Shown here: in pieces, positions 9,495 to 21,734 of the stretch
Position numbering within the stretch: position 1 is the stretch's first letter
Layout of the letters: every line of letters begins with the position of its first letter
Origin: Nephrocerus scutellatus
Lineage: Eukaryota > Arthropoda > Insecta > Diptera > Pipunculidae
Assembly (NCBI GenBank): GCA_947095585.1
Contig: OX352765.1
Location: forward strand, 79,659,375-79,723,374
Direction: 5' to 3'
DNA: 64,000 nt
The notes under the pieces: generated by a model
Database searches by the model: none
What the model saw: the letters and a program-made list of their open reading frames with translations, nothing else
Told to the model about the DNA's origin: nothing
Position numbers and translations under genes: made by a program

Positions 9495-12400
9495 CAGTTT
9501 TCGCCTAACTAATAATATCAAATGATGAATGCATCCTCTTGGGATGCGACTCTAATGCCAGACATTCCCTCTGGTGCACCTCGGAGGACAATGAACCTCT
9601 GTTTGATTCTATTATTCGCAGTAATATCAGTGTTTGTTACTCTGGTAATACACTGCAGCCTTTACCTTCCCGGAGTCGGAGAGGTTAAAGGGTTGGCAAG
9701 AGGTAATCGATATTGCCCTGATTTCCAATGATAAGCTATTCAGGACAGATAACTGGACAGTGTCCGATGTCAATTTTTACTCTGACCATAAGTATATAAG
9801 GTACGATCTAAACCTCCAGACGGAATCGATCAAAACTTACCAAAATATAAAAATAACTGACTGTATGAAATTCGGCAAATTAGGCAAATTACCCAACATT
9901 GAGACTACTTCGGCTGATGAATTGGACAACAAAAATTGAAACGTTTAAGAAATCAATGAACAAGTCTCGAAAAAAGCCTCCTCCCAGATAAATCGAAGCA
10001 AAAAATTTCACAGTTCTAAGTGAACTTAGAAGTATGACTAGGTTGATCTTCAATATCTGGTACACCAACAAATACTGGCAGCCTTATAGTGACTATTAAA
10101 AAGGTATAAGAAGGCCATCAAAGAAGCCAAGCGACGATATTGGATGGACTACTGTCAAACAGTTTAAACTACCACGGACCTTGCTAGAACTTGCATGATA
10201 CTTTTCAAAGAGAACACCTCTTTGACTTTCATCAAGGAAGCTGACGGTGGCTGGACGGCATTTCTGCGGAAGAATCCATGAAGATTCTGAACTTCCCCAC
10301 TAGCAATTAACAATGCGTAGATAATTTTGAGAGGTTGCATATTGAGCATCCGGTCTCTCGTAATGTAGTTCCCGGGAAAAGGTTTCCTGGCCTCTAATAT
10401 GTATTTCGGTCTTTAAGTCTCCTGGCCTGTATGGCATACAGTCGATTGTGCTACACATAACTCAATGGAACTGTCGACTTCTGGCTAGCAAGGATTTTCA
10501 GAAGCTATATCCTACTCGATTATGTCTCTCAAAGCTAGAGAGGAGTTCGGGTGGTATTCTTACCCAAAACAGTCAGAAAAGGCAAGGGATTTAAGGCCTC
10601 TTGGCCTCTCATCGTCCTTGCTTAAAAACTCTGGAGCGAATTCTATATCATCATATCAGGCAACGATTTGTAGTCAGACAAGCATCGAATTCTTAACACG
10701 CATATCTCAATGGAAGGTCGATGGCAACAGCCCTTCATAAGGTAGTGCGAACGATTGAGCAAGCGATTAATTACAAGTAGTTTACGTTAGCCAACTTTTT
10801 ATATATAGATGGGGACTTCGACAGTGTTCACATTTAGGCCATTAAGGAAAATCTGACTCAATCAGGAGTGGAATCCTTCCTTAGGAAATGGAACATATCC
10901 ATGATCGATAGTAGAATTATACATGCCATCTTTGGCAGCTGTAACATTACCAAAGAGAAGCACTCCCCAAGGAGGAGTCATCCCTCCCTTACTGTGGCTG
11001 TTGTTAATTAACAAATTGCTACTAAAACTTGAAGAGGATAGGACGAAGGTAGTTGAGTACGGAGATGACGTGGTGATATTCGTATCAGGCCAGTATGTTT
11101 TCGTGATCAGTAAAAGTGTGGAAAGGACCATGAGTAAAGTCAGCTACTGGGCAAAAAGCTGGGGCCTTGGAGTTAACTCTGGGAAGACTGAAATGGTACT
11201 GTTCACCACTAAATGCAAAACACCGGCCTTTATCCTTCTTAAACTCAATAGGAAGAGTGTCAGCATTACTACCAGCACTAAATATTGCGGAGGTATCTTG
11301 GATAGAAAGCTTAACTGGAATGCTAACATAGAGAATAGCGCTAAGAAAGCGTGCGTAGCACTCAATTCCAGCAGTAAAACCTTCAGCAGGAAATGAGTTC
11401 TTCAAACAAAAATGGCTGTCTGGCTGTATACAGCTGTCGTACGGCCAATACTTACCTATGGATCGCTAGTTTGGTGGCCAGCGATGAAGAAGAAGTATAA
11501 CGTCATAAACTCATTATGTAGACTACTGCGATCAGCCGCAGTCGGCATCACAGGACTATGTCAGACCGAGGCCTTAACACCATCTTGCACCTATTACCTC
11601 CTGACATATTTATCAAGTATGTTGCAAAGTGCAATGCAGTACGACTCAGAGAATCTGGGTGGTTTGTTATTAGACTATACTGGCACGGTAACATACCACA
11701 GACAGTACCTGAATGCATGATACCATCATCTATTGACTAATGAATCTCTAAACTTAGCTTCAACTTCTCATTCAGCGTTGAATTTCCCACCAGCGGAGAC
11801 TGGAAGGATGGGGCAGTAACGAGGTAATTTGACGCAACAATATTTACTGTCGCATCCGAGATGAGATGCATGGAGTCGGTGCAGGTATCTTCTCGGATGA
11901 TCTAAATCTGTCGAGGTCATACAAGCTACCTGATTCAGCTAGTATCTTTCAGGCAGAGATTCTAGCAATAAGGGATGGCCTGCAGGGGACTAAGGCTCAG
12001 TAGCGCACAAATCAAGGTCACAGAAGCTACCCGATTCAGTTAGTATCTTTTAGGGAGATAATCTAGCAATTAGGGAGGTCTGCAGGGCAATTAAGGTTGG
12101 CCTATCAGCACGGCCACTGGCCAGTGGGCCAGTTGGGTATACCGCAAAATAACTTCTGTAGAAGTTGCAAAGATGAATATAAGAAAGAACCTCTCATACA
12201 CTTCCTCTGCAGTTATACGGCCTTAGCAGGGCCAAGGCACCGCAATTTAAGTAAACCATTTTTTCCCGATCTGAAAGAGCTCTCAGTTTACAGGATCATT
12301 GATTTGATCTTGTATCTGAACGTAAGAAGCTGGATTCAAACCACTTTCATATGCATGGTAGGTCCCTCGAGATTTGTGGCATCAAAATGGTACACACCAG

Positions 12401-12530
12401 CGCTAATTGACGACTTCACAAGCACATGCGGGGTCCACCACTATACCTACGTATCTAAAGGAGGAACAGTGTTTATACCACGCATAACTATTATCCCTAA
12501 CCTATCTTTTAGAATAATTCCTTAAAAAAC
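9495..12530 (+). pseudogene. Degenerate LOA/I-type non-LTR retrotransposon, family Y, copy 1
   Basis: The longest copy of family Y, in the expected order. Endonuclease C-half (9,520-9,900): LLGCDSNARHSLW and FYSDHKYIRYDL, the metal-binding SDH block. Pre-RT linker (9,900-10,330). RT fingers, poorly preserved (10,330-10,900). RT palm (10,923-11,396): TPQGGVIPPLLWLLL and EYGDDVVIFVSG, where YGDD replaces YADD, then GGILDRKLNWNAN. Thumb (11,412-11,720): AVVRPILTYGSLVWWPA. RNase H remnant (11,760-12,060), recognisable from the copies at 18 and 53 kb. A Cys-rich C-terminus (12,150-12,320): CRSCKDEYKKEPLIHFLC. At least five frame breaks, so inactive. ORF1 and the endonuclease start are absent. Confidence 0.8.
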
Positions 12531-12539
12531 TGCAGCTTC

Positions 12540-15115
12540 CAGTTCGTGCATGTTTTGCCGTGATATTAAATATATCACAAGATCAAACATTGAGTAGAGC
12601 CGACTATGACATACCGATATGACTTTTAAACTTAATGCAAGCGTTCAACATAAGTTTCTCGGTATCAGACTTATTTAAAAACGAGCTATAAGTAGCTAAA
12701 TTGGTTTTTTATCCTAAATATTGAACTTTGGTTATTGTTAAGGCCCAATGAATTCATTAAAGATGACCTACCCCCTATCAACACCACACGGAATCTTTTG
12801 TCAAAGAACTTGCGAAATTCCCTTGACGATGTCGCTTTCTTTTTCCGGTTAATACGAGTACGTGACCAGAAATTGCCACTGCCGTGCAGTAAGTACAAGA
12901 ATGCAATCAACCCTCTCGTGTATACCCACCCCATTTTAAAATACAATTAAAGACGCTCATGGTTCTTGCATGACTTTACTATCATACTTTAAGTATTCAG
13001 AGGTAACCCCTCACTTGTTTGTCCACTTTTCTTTGTATGATGATAATAGTGGCACATCCGGTCGACCCCTCGATGATGGTAAATGTTAAGTGTAATATAA
13101 AGATTGTGATAAGATGACATTGGGCGATGAAAAATTTAACATCCGGGGTGTTTTTGAACTGGTCTTTAGGACGAATGGATATAGATGGAGTAACCAGTAG
13201 TCGATCAAAAGTTTAACGTCTCTTAATGACAGTTTTACTCCTATGTAACAAAAATTTACTAGACACTTTGAGATGTGTAAACGCCAATAAGATACAAGTC
13301 ATTGTTAAGAGATTTTGGTAAAAGTACTTTAAATAAACAGCAATCAACGTTTTTATGTTTGCCTGTAAATTAGTTAGACATCTTTTTAATTTCATCAGAT
13401 TATGTAAGCATTAAGTTTTTGTCTATAAAAAAAGTTTATTTTTGGAATGATGGTTACAGAATGAGTAATGGAAGCATTTTCCATGAGGTTCCACAATATG
13501 GTTTGCTATTTATTCCTGCATATTGTAATGGTATCTTCTCAAACTTTTTCACTTCAATTTTGCTCAAAACTTTTAGATAAGATTTTGATATCCCAATAAA
13601 GGATGAGCTCTTCCTTAGTTTTGTTTGTTTTGTTTTTACCAAATTTTAAGTTTTTTTTACATAAATCACAACTGAACTTCTGACGAGCATACTTCCCCAT
13701 CTTCAACCCTTCAACTTCAACCAGCTTTAAAGTTAAACCTTCTTCAGGGAAAAATATCCACCTCAATCGTCCTGTGCTCTTGTCATTACTTTTTATGTCA
13801 CTTGATATCATAATTGTACTTTTGGGATTCATGCTGTGATTAAATGCACTCGTCCAATAAATAGAGCTTATGCGATGTTCAGGAGGTGTCTGTCTTACGC
13901 CGACAGACACTGTAGAGTAAATAGTGTGGTGTGTAATGTCCTGCAGTTGCTCTTGTGTCATGTGTGCAGACACAGTTAGTTGTTGGTGTGGCCTTTATAA
14001 AAACATAAATCAAGTCAATGGAGTGAAAGTTTCATTTTTGTGTACGAGTAATTCCATGGACAGTCGCCGGCCAGTTTGTCATGACGTGGCTGAGGGTTGG
14101 CATCGGCGATGTGCCCTTAGGTCAATAAGTTGGTATACAAGTTGGCACAGACAAGGTTTGAACTCTAGCAAATTATTGACGGCAGTATTTGGTGTTATAT
14201 CTAATACGTGTTTCCACACACTGCTCAGGAAGTTTTATGTCCCATGTAAACGAATTGCTTATTTGGGTGAATTTTCCGTTAATTGTTGGTGGTTAAGAAG
14301 CTTAGCTTTCTTTTGTTTTTTATGTACTGCCACAGTAACACAAGTACCGAAGAATGAGAGCTGATGACGTTATCAGGAAGAGAAAAATATGATGCGATCT
14401 GATATTTGTATCTTTGCTTAATCAATTTTTAAGTAATTTAAAAAAATATTTTTCTTTTTCAAGATTCACAGAAAAACATTATTTTTTTATAATTTTTGGT
14501 GCACCCCAGAAAGACCGAAATAAGTTATCATAGATATTACCGATGATAATGACGTTTTCGATACTGAAAGGTTTTTTCTGGTTAGTAGAAAATTGTTTTT
14601 GTCGCTTGTGCTAAGTCCTAAGGAGAAGAAGATAGTCATAAAAAAAAAGAAAGAATACAGTCCCCATGATTCCTAATATCTCCCCAAAGGAAACAACATA
14701 GAGTGATCACTTTTTATTGTTATTATTTTTTCATTCGATTTGTGTTTTCTTTTCTTGTTGTTGTTCTCATTGAAAAGGAATATTCGCGAGATGACAATAT
14801 AGTGATGACGATGGTGTGTAATGGTGGTTGTTGATATTTTTTATATCCTCATGCGTAACCTGATGCTGATGGCAGTGTCAGTTTAAAGTCTGCACTGTAT
14901 GTGAAATTGTGTGTCCGATTCATCGAATATTTTTGATTTTCCAATTGATTTTTATTCCTCCTATATCGAATTTTAAATTTACTTTCCTTTTCTTCGTTAA
15001 ATTCGAATCAAATTTGCTTTTGTTTTCAACTTACATTGTAAAAGAAGGACAAGCAGGCTAAACAAAAAGCTGAAAGAAACCAGATTGATTTAAAAACCAA
15101 GGAGAATATTTCTTT
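12540..15115. other. Stretch without a recognisable gene
   Basis: The longest frames are 146 codons (13,924-14,364 plus) and 139 codons (13,554-13,973 minus). The minus frame has a CDLCKKN pair of cysteines and Lys-rich segments but matches nothing I know. The two overlap on opposite strands, so at most one could be real. No TE motif or RNA gene was recognised. Confidence 0.4.
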
Positions 15116-15126
15116 ATTTCAAACCT

Positions 15127-15288
15127 TGATATAAAAATAGCTTGGACTTGGATTGGATATAAATACCTTGCAGTTGTTTATGGAAAAAAAATTCGCGTTC
15201 TTTTCGTGATTCTTACCGAAAGAAAGCGAAAATTGTTTCCATAAACGTCTGCAAGGTATTTTTATCCAATTCAAGTTATTTTTGTATT
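15127..15288. repeat. Long imperfect palindrome (hairpin, arms ~75-80 bp)
   Basis: The left arm (about 15,127-15,206) and right arm (about 15,215-15,288) are reverse complements over most of their length: AAATACCTTGCAG with TTTATGGAAA in the left arm is mirrored by TTTCCATAAACG with CTGCAAGGTATTT in the right. The outer TTGGAT-type and inner TTCGCGTTCTTTTCG parts also pair. The loop is only about 8 nt. A transcript would fold into one long, slightly bulged stem. No TE protein or terminal repeat is visible alongside. Confidence 0.85.
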
Positions 15289-15289
15289 T

Positions 15290-15600
15290 CTTCCTGCGCT
15301 GAATCACAAAGGGGTAGAAAATATCTCGAGATTTATTTTAAAAAAAAATGTATAAATAAATACCAAGAAAATTGGTAAATTAAGGATTTTTATTGATATT
15401 CAAGTGGGATCGATGAATTGAGAAAAGTTGAGTACCTAAACTCAACAGTGAAGGGGAAATCTCTAAGAAACATGTAGAGACAAAGACAAAGACCATCTCA
15501 AGTACAAAAACTGTCCTTGTTCCATAATTTGAATAAAATATTATTAGCATTAACGGTTAAGGTATAGAGGAGAGTTAAATGTTTGTACTAATATCTCAAT
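15290..15600. other. Stretch without a recognisable gene
   Basis: AT-rich DNA between the palindrome and the family Y fragment. No motif is seen. Confidence 0.35.
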
Positions 15601-15602
15601 GT

Positions 15603-15800
15603 TATCCTGGATAGAAAGCTTAGCTTAGAGTTTATCAACAAGTTCCGGGCTAAAAAATATGCGTCGTTCTCTATGGCAGCAATAAGACGACTGATAGGAA
15701 ATGGTGCCTCCAGACAAATGTGGCACTATTGTTTTATGCACCATCCTTACATAAGTAGCGCTAGTCTGGTGGTTAACGGTGCAAAAATTCAATGATATAT
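15603..15800 (+). pseudogene. Family Y fragment (RT thumb region)
   Basis: TTATCCTGGATAGAAAGCTTAG and the following bases align with the 11,290-11,480 part of copy 1. The translation starts LDRKLSLEFINKFRAKKYAS and continues with RRLIGNG, then a decayed 'VVRPxLxYxSLVW' block seen as ISSASLVV. Only the thumb segment remains. Confidence 0.6.
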
Positions 15801-15809
15801 ACGACAAAG

Positions 15810-16320
15810 TCATTCTTTATTATTCATCACAACATTAGGAGTATACCTTCAAATTGTCATCTTGAAAACTTTGCTTTCCTTCATAATTTTTACGGAAATT
15901 TGGATTGAGTAATATGAACTGAACAATTACAAAGTTAATACCTTCTCAATTATTGGTAAGTGTATTAATTTACATGGTGCTGGTGGAACTGTCGTTGTCG
16001 TTAATGATAACATGGCGATAGCAATTTATTATTGATCCAAAGTACGGGCTTCAAAACAAAATTAAATCTGAAGATTCACTATTCAATTAATTAAGTCATG
16101 TTTATGTAAATTTGAATACTAATCCAAAAGTTACACGACTTTTAATTGACGTGACTTAAGTTTTCAATACTGTAAAACATAATTGGCTGTTAGAAAAATT
16201 GTAGAAATCTGGCTTCCATGGTTAAACATTAAATTTACTTAGAATTTGTTTTAAATTTGTGAATTATGAATTAGAATATGATTTAAAGCGGTAAGTACAA
16301 CGAAACTTTAAAAGAAGTTA
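15810..16320. other. Stretch without a firmly recognised gene
   Basis: AT-rich. Near 16,090-16,220 a faint plus-strand 'IDVTxVFNTVKHNWLLEKL' pattern resembles the 'LDVxKAFDxVxHxxLLxKL' block of CR1/jockey-type RTs, but without continuation. Confidence 0.3.
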
Positions 16321-16337
16321 TAATTTCACAAAACCAC

Positions 16338-17435
16338 TTCACCATCACAATATTTGGCTCTACAACCGGGGTCCGGGCCTGTCTTCCCGTTTATGTGCAG
16401 ACCCAGATTTCGTATCGCCCGCTCGATCTGGATAAAAGCTTCCCGTGCAGCCCTTGGGCTTCTACCAAGGATGTCAATCTCGTCTGTGTAAGCCAGTATC
16501 TGAATGGACTTATAGAGGATTGGTTCTCTCACCGTTATGTCAGAGTCTTGGTTCACTTTCTCCAACGCCAGGTTGAAGAGGACACAGGTCAGTCCATCTC
16601 CTTGTCGGAACTCGTTATAGATGTTGAAAGTGATCCGGATATTTTTACTTGGCTTATAACATTGGTCGTAGTCAACCTACATGGTCGTGTCAGTTTATTT
16701 GGTATGCCGAACACTCTCATGGCTTTATAATATTCTACTCTGGCTATGCCATAGGCAAGTCTATAAAAATATGGTGTAGTGAGTTTTGAAACTCTAGAAA
16801 TTTTTCCATCACCTGCCTAAGGGTGCATATTAGTTCAGTTGTTGATTTGCCTGGGATGAAGACACATTGGTATGAACTAATGATAAATTTAGCGCATGGG
16901 GCTATTCGGTCCTGAAGGATAGAGGAGAAAAGCTTATACCGGTACTCAACAATATTATACCACAATAATTGCTGCGTGTTGTTATATCTCCTTTCTTATA
17001 TTTGGGGCAAAGCATCCCATTCTTCTGGCATCGCTTCGTCCACTCATGTTTGCATTATTCATGAACTGCTTGCTGTCCTGATTTAATCAGTTTTGCTGGG
17101 ATACCATCTGATCCTGAGGGCATATTATTTTTGAGCCTATCTACTTACTGCGTCTGTGCTTGGTGACGGAAGCATAATGTGGTATTCAGTCATTGGTGGA
17201 GCCTTGAACTCCTCAGTAAGCTGGACATTTAGCAACTCATTAAAGTGACCTTCACTTTGCTCTAAGATGCCTTTGAGATCGGCGACCAGATTACACTCTT
17301 TGTCTTTTCAGTATGTGCAACGCGGTGTATATGTATTGCTTCATACCACAGACTTTTTGTAGAACTTCCGGGCCTGGTGCGGTGTACTGTTGTAGTTGAC
17401 GGTCGAGATTCTTCTCCTAGTTTCTAACGCCCGTT
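16338..17435 (-). pseudogene. RTE-type non-LTR retrotransposon remnant, RTE1 copy a
   Basis: Minus-strand order from right to left: pre-RT linker (17,200-17,430), RT fingers with a decayed 'DGIPAKLIKSG' block (~17,080), then YQCVFIPGKSTTELICTLRQ and VMEKFLEFQ (16,744-16,965), then the palm (16,326-16,565) with ILAYTDEIDILGRSPRAARE, where YTDE stands for YADD. After GLHIN the sequence jumps straight to the 3' end of the family (PDPGCRAKY, then CACAATA-type tail), so the thumb and C-terminus are deleted. The same 3' terminus, TTTGGCT(C/T)TACAACCGGGGTCC in plus orientation, occurs at 44,593. Confidence 0.75.
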
Positions 17436-17439
17436 GACT

Positions 17440-18040
17440 ATTTTTTCATATCTTTTTAGATCTTTATATTTACAAAACCACCTAATACGGACAATTTATA
17501 GGAAGGGAGCTCATGTGCATACTTATAGACTTTATGTTGATTCACAAATACCTATTTATCGATATCCTTTTGTTTATAAGTTGCTTAAAATATTTTTAAT
17601 CAGAGGAGCTCATGAGAGAATCAGAACTTTCATTTTCGATCGAAATAACATCGACTTTACTAGAAAAGAATATTGTCTACAGTTCTAGTTCTTCATAGCT
17701 CATAAACTCTTAAACTTTCAACCTAAAGGGGTTAGAAATAGTCCATCCATATCATCGATTTTCTTAAATAGTTTGAAGGAATTCCTGTTCTCATTTGATG
17801 ATCATCTTACCATTGAGACTTTGACTTTACTATTGAGATTTTTTCTAAGCTTAGTTGTACATAAATACTTCTAAATTTAAAATTTTGCATTATTTTCAGA
17901 ATAAATTCATCTGATAAACAATTTAAACTTTTTTTTTTAAAAAATTGTGGCATCATTTACTACAAGTGCTCATTCCACTTCAAATTGATATAATTACTTA
18001 TCTTATAAATAGTTATTTCTATTGATTAGCAGCAGGCTAT
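17440..18040. other. Stretch without a recognisable gene
   Basis: AT-rich. A single 84-codon plus-strand frame (17,434-17,688) has Tyr/Ile-rich content without a known motif. Confidence 0.35.
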
Positions 18041-18044
18041 TAGC

Positions 18045-18900
18045 ATTACAATATACAACAGACAGTACAAAGAGATATGATACCATCTTCTAATAACTAC
18101 TGCACACCAAAACTGAGCTTAAACTCCAACTTTGCTGTCGAATCTCTAACTAGAAGATAATGGAATGACGAGGTAATTTTACGTGACATTCTTTACTGAC
18201 GGATTACAAATGAATGCCGGAATTCGTGCAGGTGTCTCAGATAAACTTAAACGGTGGAAGTCGTACATGTACTGAATCTTTCAAGAAGAAATTTTAGCGA
18301 TAAGAGAGGCTTATAGGGCCTTAAAACAAAGTTCAAAGTACAAAGTCACAGTAAAATGGAGCGTTATGAGAAAGCGGAAGAATAATCGAAGAAGAGCTTC
18401 TCTCTGGTGAGACAATTTTATATAAAGCTCCATATGAAGATCGATATGATTCTCGTGCAATAAAAAGCGAACCACTGAGTTGATCGCGCGATCTGGGAAA
18501 AGGATATTGCAAAAGTTTTGGCAAAAAGTACCGCTACCTTGCCAGAAGGTAGCCACGCAGCCAAACTTGGTATTCCTCATAGCACAGGAGCAGGAATTGT
18601 AAGGAAATAAAGGAGAAATAAGTTCTCATCCACTATTTTTGCATAGTGCGTGGTATAAACTTTGTTTGAACTGGACTAGGACTACGGTCAAGACTCCACA
18701 CTTTCGAAAAACTTTTTTTTGCCGACAGGATCACCGAATTTATCTCATCCAAAATGCAACATTTTGGATTTAAAAACCATTTATTCATACCCGTGTTCCT
18801 CCCGAGTAGGTTCGTACTAAAATGGTGCCATTATACGCTAATGGTTCTTAAAGGAGTCACCAGGAACACCACTCTACCTGCATATATGTGTGTAAAATAT
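18045..18900 (+). pseudogene. Family Y fragment (RNase H and 3' end)
   Basis: Parallel to copy 1 from about 11,690: CAACAGACAGTAC, GATACCATCTTCTAATAACTA, then the RNase H start TTCTTTACTGACGG and GTGCAGGTGTCTC, then TCTTTCAAGAAGAAATTTTAGC. Near 18,550 CACGCAGCCAAACTTGGTAT matches the family Y segment near 54,062. Near 18,820 AAAATGGTGCCATTATACGC aligns with the 3' region near 12,388. The coding frame is destroyed. Confidence 0.6.
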
Positions 18901-18984
18901 CATCAGACCATTGTAGTCCAGGGAAAATCTTCTCACATCTATCCGGCGTATTGTGCGTAATTTATTTTGCAAATAAATTAAAGA

Positions 18985-19165
18985 GAACTGCAATTTAAAG
19001 CCGTATCCGAAAGGCAAATTGATGGTCTTTCCATGACATTTATTACGCTCGAACTTTTGTCAGATATTCACAAGAGGTGACACCATGAAAAAGATCTTTG
19101 GTGTTCTCTGGGTCTCGAAAATCGAAACTTCCGCTCAGTAGTCAAAGGCAGTAGCCACAATAGAC
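18985..19165 (-). mobile_element. SINE copy, 5' portion (degenerate)
   Basis: Aligns with 22,850-23,000 of the complete SINE: TTAAAGCCGTATCCGAAAGGC against TTAAGGCCGGATCCGAACGGC, TTATTACGCTCGAAC in both, then TTTGGTGTT and CGCTCAGTAGTC against TGCTCAGTAGCC. The A and B boxes are mutated. The A/T-rich 3' tail is missing. Confidence 0.6.
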
Positions 19166-19232
19166 ACGGCGCCACGTTTACGATGCAAACACAAAATTAA
19201 TATAAATATTTTTAAAATTTTTACTTCATATA

Positions 19233-19347
19233 ACGGGTGTTTTTTTGGGAGGTTTGTTTTTCCGATAGATGTCGTTTTATTTTATGACAGTTGTTTTGAC
19301 AGCTCAAAGTGGCATTTCTACTCAGTATTGTTTGGCAAATCATTATG

Positions 19348-19380
<33 letters not shown>

Positions 19381-19396
19381 ACATTTGTGAAAAATA
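19233..19396 (+). mobile_element. DD41D-derived MITE copy A (one end missing)
   Basis: Begins after a TA at 19,231 with ACGGGTGTTTTTTTGGGAGG and carries the 5' UTR of the 27.6-kb DD41D element (sense strand) up to CATTATGAA, the transposase start. A run of 31 A follows (19,348-19,378), then TGACATTTGTGAAAAATA, which in the full element lies just before the end of the transposase ORF. The remaining 3' UTR and right terminal inverted repeat are absent. The whole catalytic core is replaced by the A run. Confidence 0.85.
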
Positions 19397-19406
19397 TATC
19401 TATCTA

Positions 19407-19569
19407 ACGGGTGTTTTTTTAAGAGGTTGCCGATTTTTTTTTTGAATAAAGCACATATAAAATTATGAAATGACCAAAATTTTTTTTTATTTGGTAGATA
19501 ATTTTTTGGCATTTAACATTTAAACACAATTTCTGGCATATGGCTACCACGACTATTTTTCACAAATGT

Positions 19570-19606
<37 letters not shown>

Positions 19607-19721
19607 CATAATGATTTGCCAAACAATACTGAGTAGAAATGCCACTTTGAGCTGTCAAAACAACTGTCATAAAATAAAACGACATCTATCGGAAAAACAA
19701 ACCTCCCAAAAAAACACCCTT
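19407..19721 (-). mobile_element. DD41D-derived MITE copy B (315 bp, both ends)
   Basis: A complete non-autonomous copy with TA at both sides (19,405-19,406 and 19,722-19,723). Left end ACGGGTGTTTTTTTAAGAGG and right end ...CCTCCCAAAAAAACACCCTT match the termini of the 27,638-28,941 transposon. The body keeps the transposase 3' end plus 3' UTR (19,407-19,571) and the 5' UTR with the ATG (19,607-19,721). Between them stands a run of 35 T (19,572-19,606), which is poly(A) on the sense strand. It is inverted relative to copy A, making arms of ~164 bp. Confidence 0.9.
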
Positions 19722-19729
19722 TACAAGGT

Positions 19730-21650
19730 TAAAAGGTTTTTCATTTAATCATCAAAGTAAAAAACAAGGGTGGCATTTTAAGATCTAAGGACGAGATACA
19801 AAGAATGTTTAACAAAAATTTCGAGTCCAACATCCAGCATTACTCTTAACCACACGCTAATTTTTCCTCAGAACGAAGAGTTAATCGATGACTGTTTACT
19901 ATAAGTTCAGTCTCAATCCACGCATTCAATACTTAAAGTTCCTTTGTTTCCTATTTGTGCATTTGTGGCATCAGTTAGACGATTGCCGCGGCTAGAATTG
20001 GTCTCTTGATCAAAAATATACAATCCAAGATACTATGATAATTCTTATAGTTAATTCCTCTTACTAATTGGTCTAGAGTGCAAATTGGTGAACTTTCTCA
20101 CAGGTATTTTAAGGTTTTATTAATATAAAAATTATAGTCAGACTGAGACATAATAATAAACTGTCGCTAATCCATAAATATTCGGGGTATGGCAACCGAC
20201 TACTTGTAGCATTTCGAAAACCCAGCGAGTTAATAAATAGCACAACATACGAGATATCCTGTCAAAAGGTAACCAGCGTGTCATTCAGCCAACCAAGTTA
20301 TTTATAATCTCCGACAGTAGAACAGCAGAAGAAGCAACAATGCTTAGATTTTTTATAAGTTAAACGGGTATCACATCCAAACGGTTACATGTCACATGCT
20401 ACCTAAAAATACTTTCTTTGTCGGTAATTTAAAACACACGACAACAACAATAAAAACAACTTATATTGTTCAAATGCACTTCATGTTGACAAGACAGAAG
20501 ACAACAACAATAGCAACAATGGAAAATTCGCATGTCCTAGATAATAAATACCTTTTCATGTCGACCATTTTTGTGCAACATTTAACGTCTCAACTACCTG
20601 TTATGATGGGTTAACGATTTAAAGAACGCGATAGCATCGGTCCATCCTGCAGAGAGTTTTCGTCGGTGCTTTATTTGAAAGGAAAAACGAGCACGAAACT
20701 GTGAACGTATATTTTGCGATAAGGAGTTGTAGATGGATAAAGAGTAGGTTGGGAAACAATTGTTCATTATATTTTTTTCTAGTTCAAGTTCACTTATTGT
20801 GAATGTCCGGGCATTTCTTAGAATGCACGTATATATTGCAGTACTCCGTTTCCATAACTAGTTGGTACTCGTATTCGTTACCAATGGAAGAATAGAAGAA
20901 TGGGATCAAATCATTTCCTCCTGCCGTGCCATGTCATGACCAAAGCGAATTTTTTGGCTTATCGTCTTCACTCTCTCTCTCTCTCTCTACCTCTATATTC
21001 CTAGACAATAACAAGCGAAAAATGGATGAAAATCGCAAAATAAAAATTTTTCTTTTCATTTTCATTTTCAATTTTCAAACTGGTCGACGATATCCCATTC
21101 TACTCTGTAGACTCTAGAGGCCTTACACTTGTTTTGGGTTTGTGTAGTCGCATTAAAGGGAAAGTAAAGTGAAACTCGAGGATATTTTTCAATTCTCAGT
21201 CGTATCGTTATAATTTTCTTCCTTTTCGTTCCTTTTATCTCTCCTCTAATATTGTTAATAATTCTAAGGAGGATTGAAATAGCCATCCATACGGTGACCA
21301 GGTTTTGGAGTATGATATGAACTTGAGTCTCTTTGTTCGTCGTCTGTTATACGATTATGCGGTACACTCGAGAGCCTTTGGCTAACTGTAAGTGGAAAAT
21401 GAATGAGCAGTTCTGTGATACTCGTTTTTCTTATATTTATTTGTTAGTGAATTGAATTGGAGTATTCAGTACAATGCAGCACTACTTAATATGTACATTA
21501 GGTTGATTACAACATTTGTAAACTAAAAATTTGTAATTGTACTTAAGGCATCGAGAAAATGCAATTTTTTCTTTAAACTAAAAAAATGGATTTTTTTTTA
21601 CTTCTTCGAAAGACTGACAAAGTAAGTATTTGAACTAAGACTTGAGTTAT
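19730..21650. other. Stretch without a recognisable gene
   Basis: Short ORFs only. A CT microsatellite lies at 20,971-20,988. AC/CAA-rich simple sequence occurs around 20,437-20,520. No TE motif was recognised, so part of it may be host single-copy DNA. Confidence 0.4.
20971..20988. repeat. (CT)n microsatellite
   Basis: Nine uninterrupted CT dinucleotides. Confidence 0.9.
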
Positions 21651-21734
21651 CATATGAGGGGTGCCGTAAAAGTTTATAGAAAAAGTAATTAATAATTAAA
21701 AATTTTCATCAGAAATTGCTTCACTGCTTTTCAA

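Noticed and set aside
13554..14364. 139-codon minus and 146-codon plus frames as host exons
   Set aside because: They overlap on opposite strands and show no known domain or splice structure; I left the area as unassigned.
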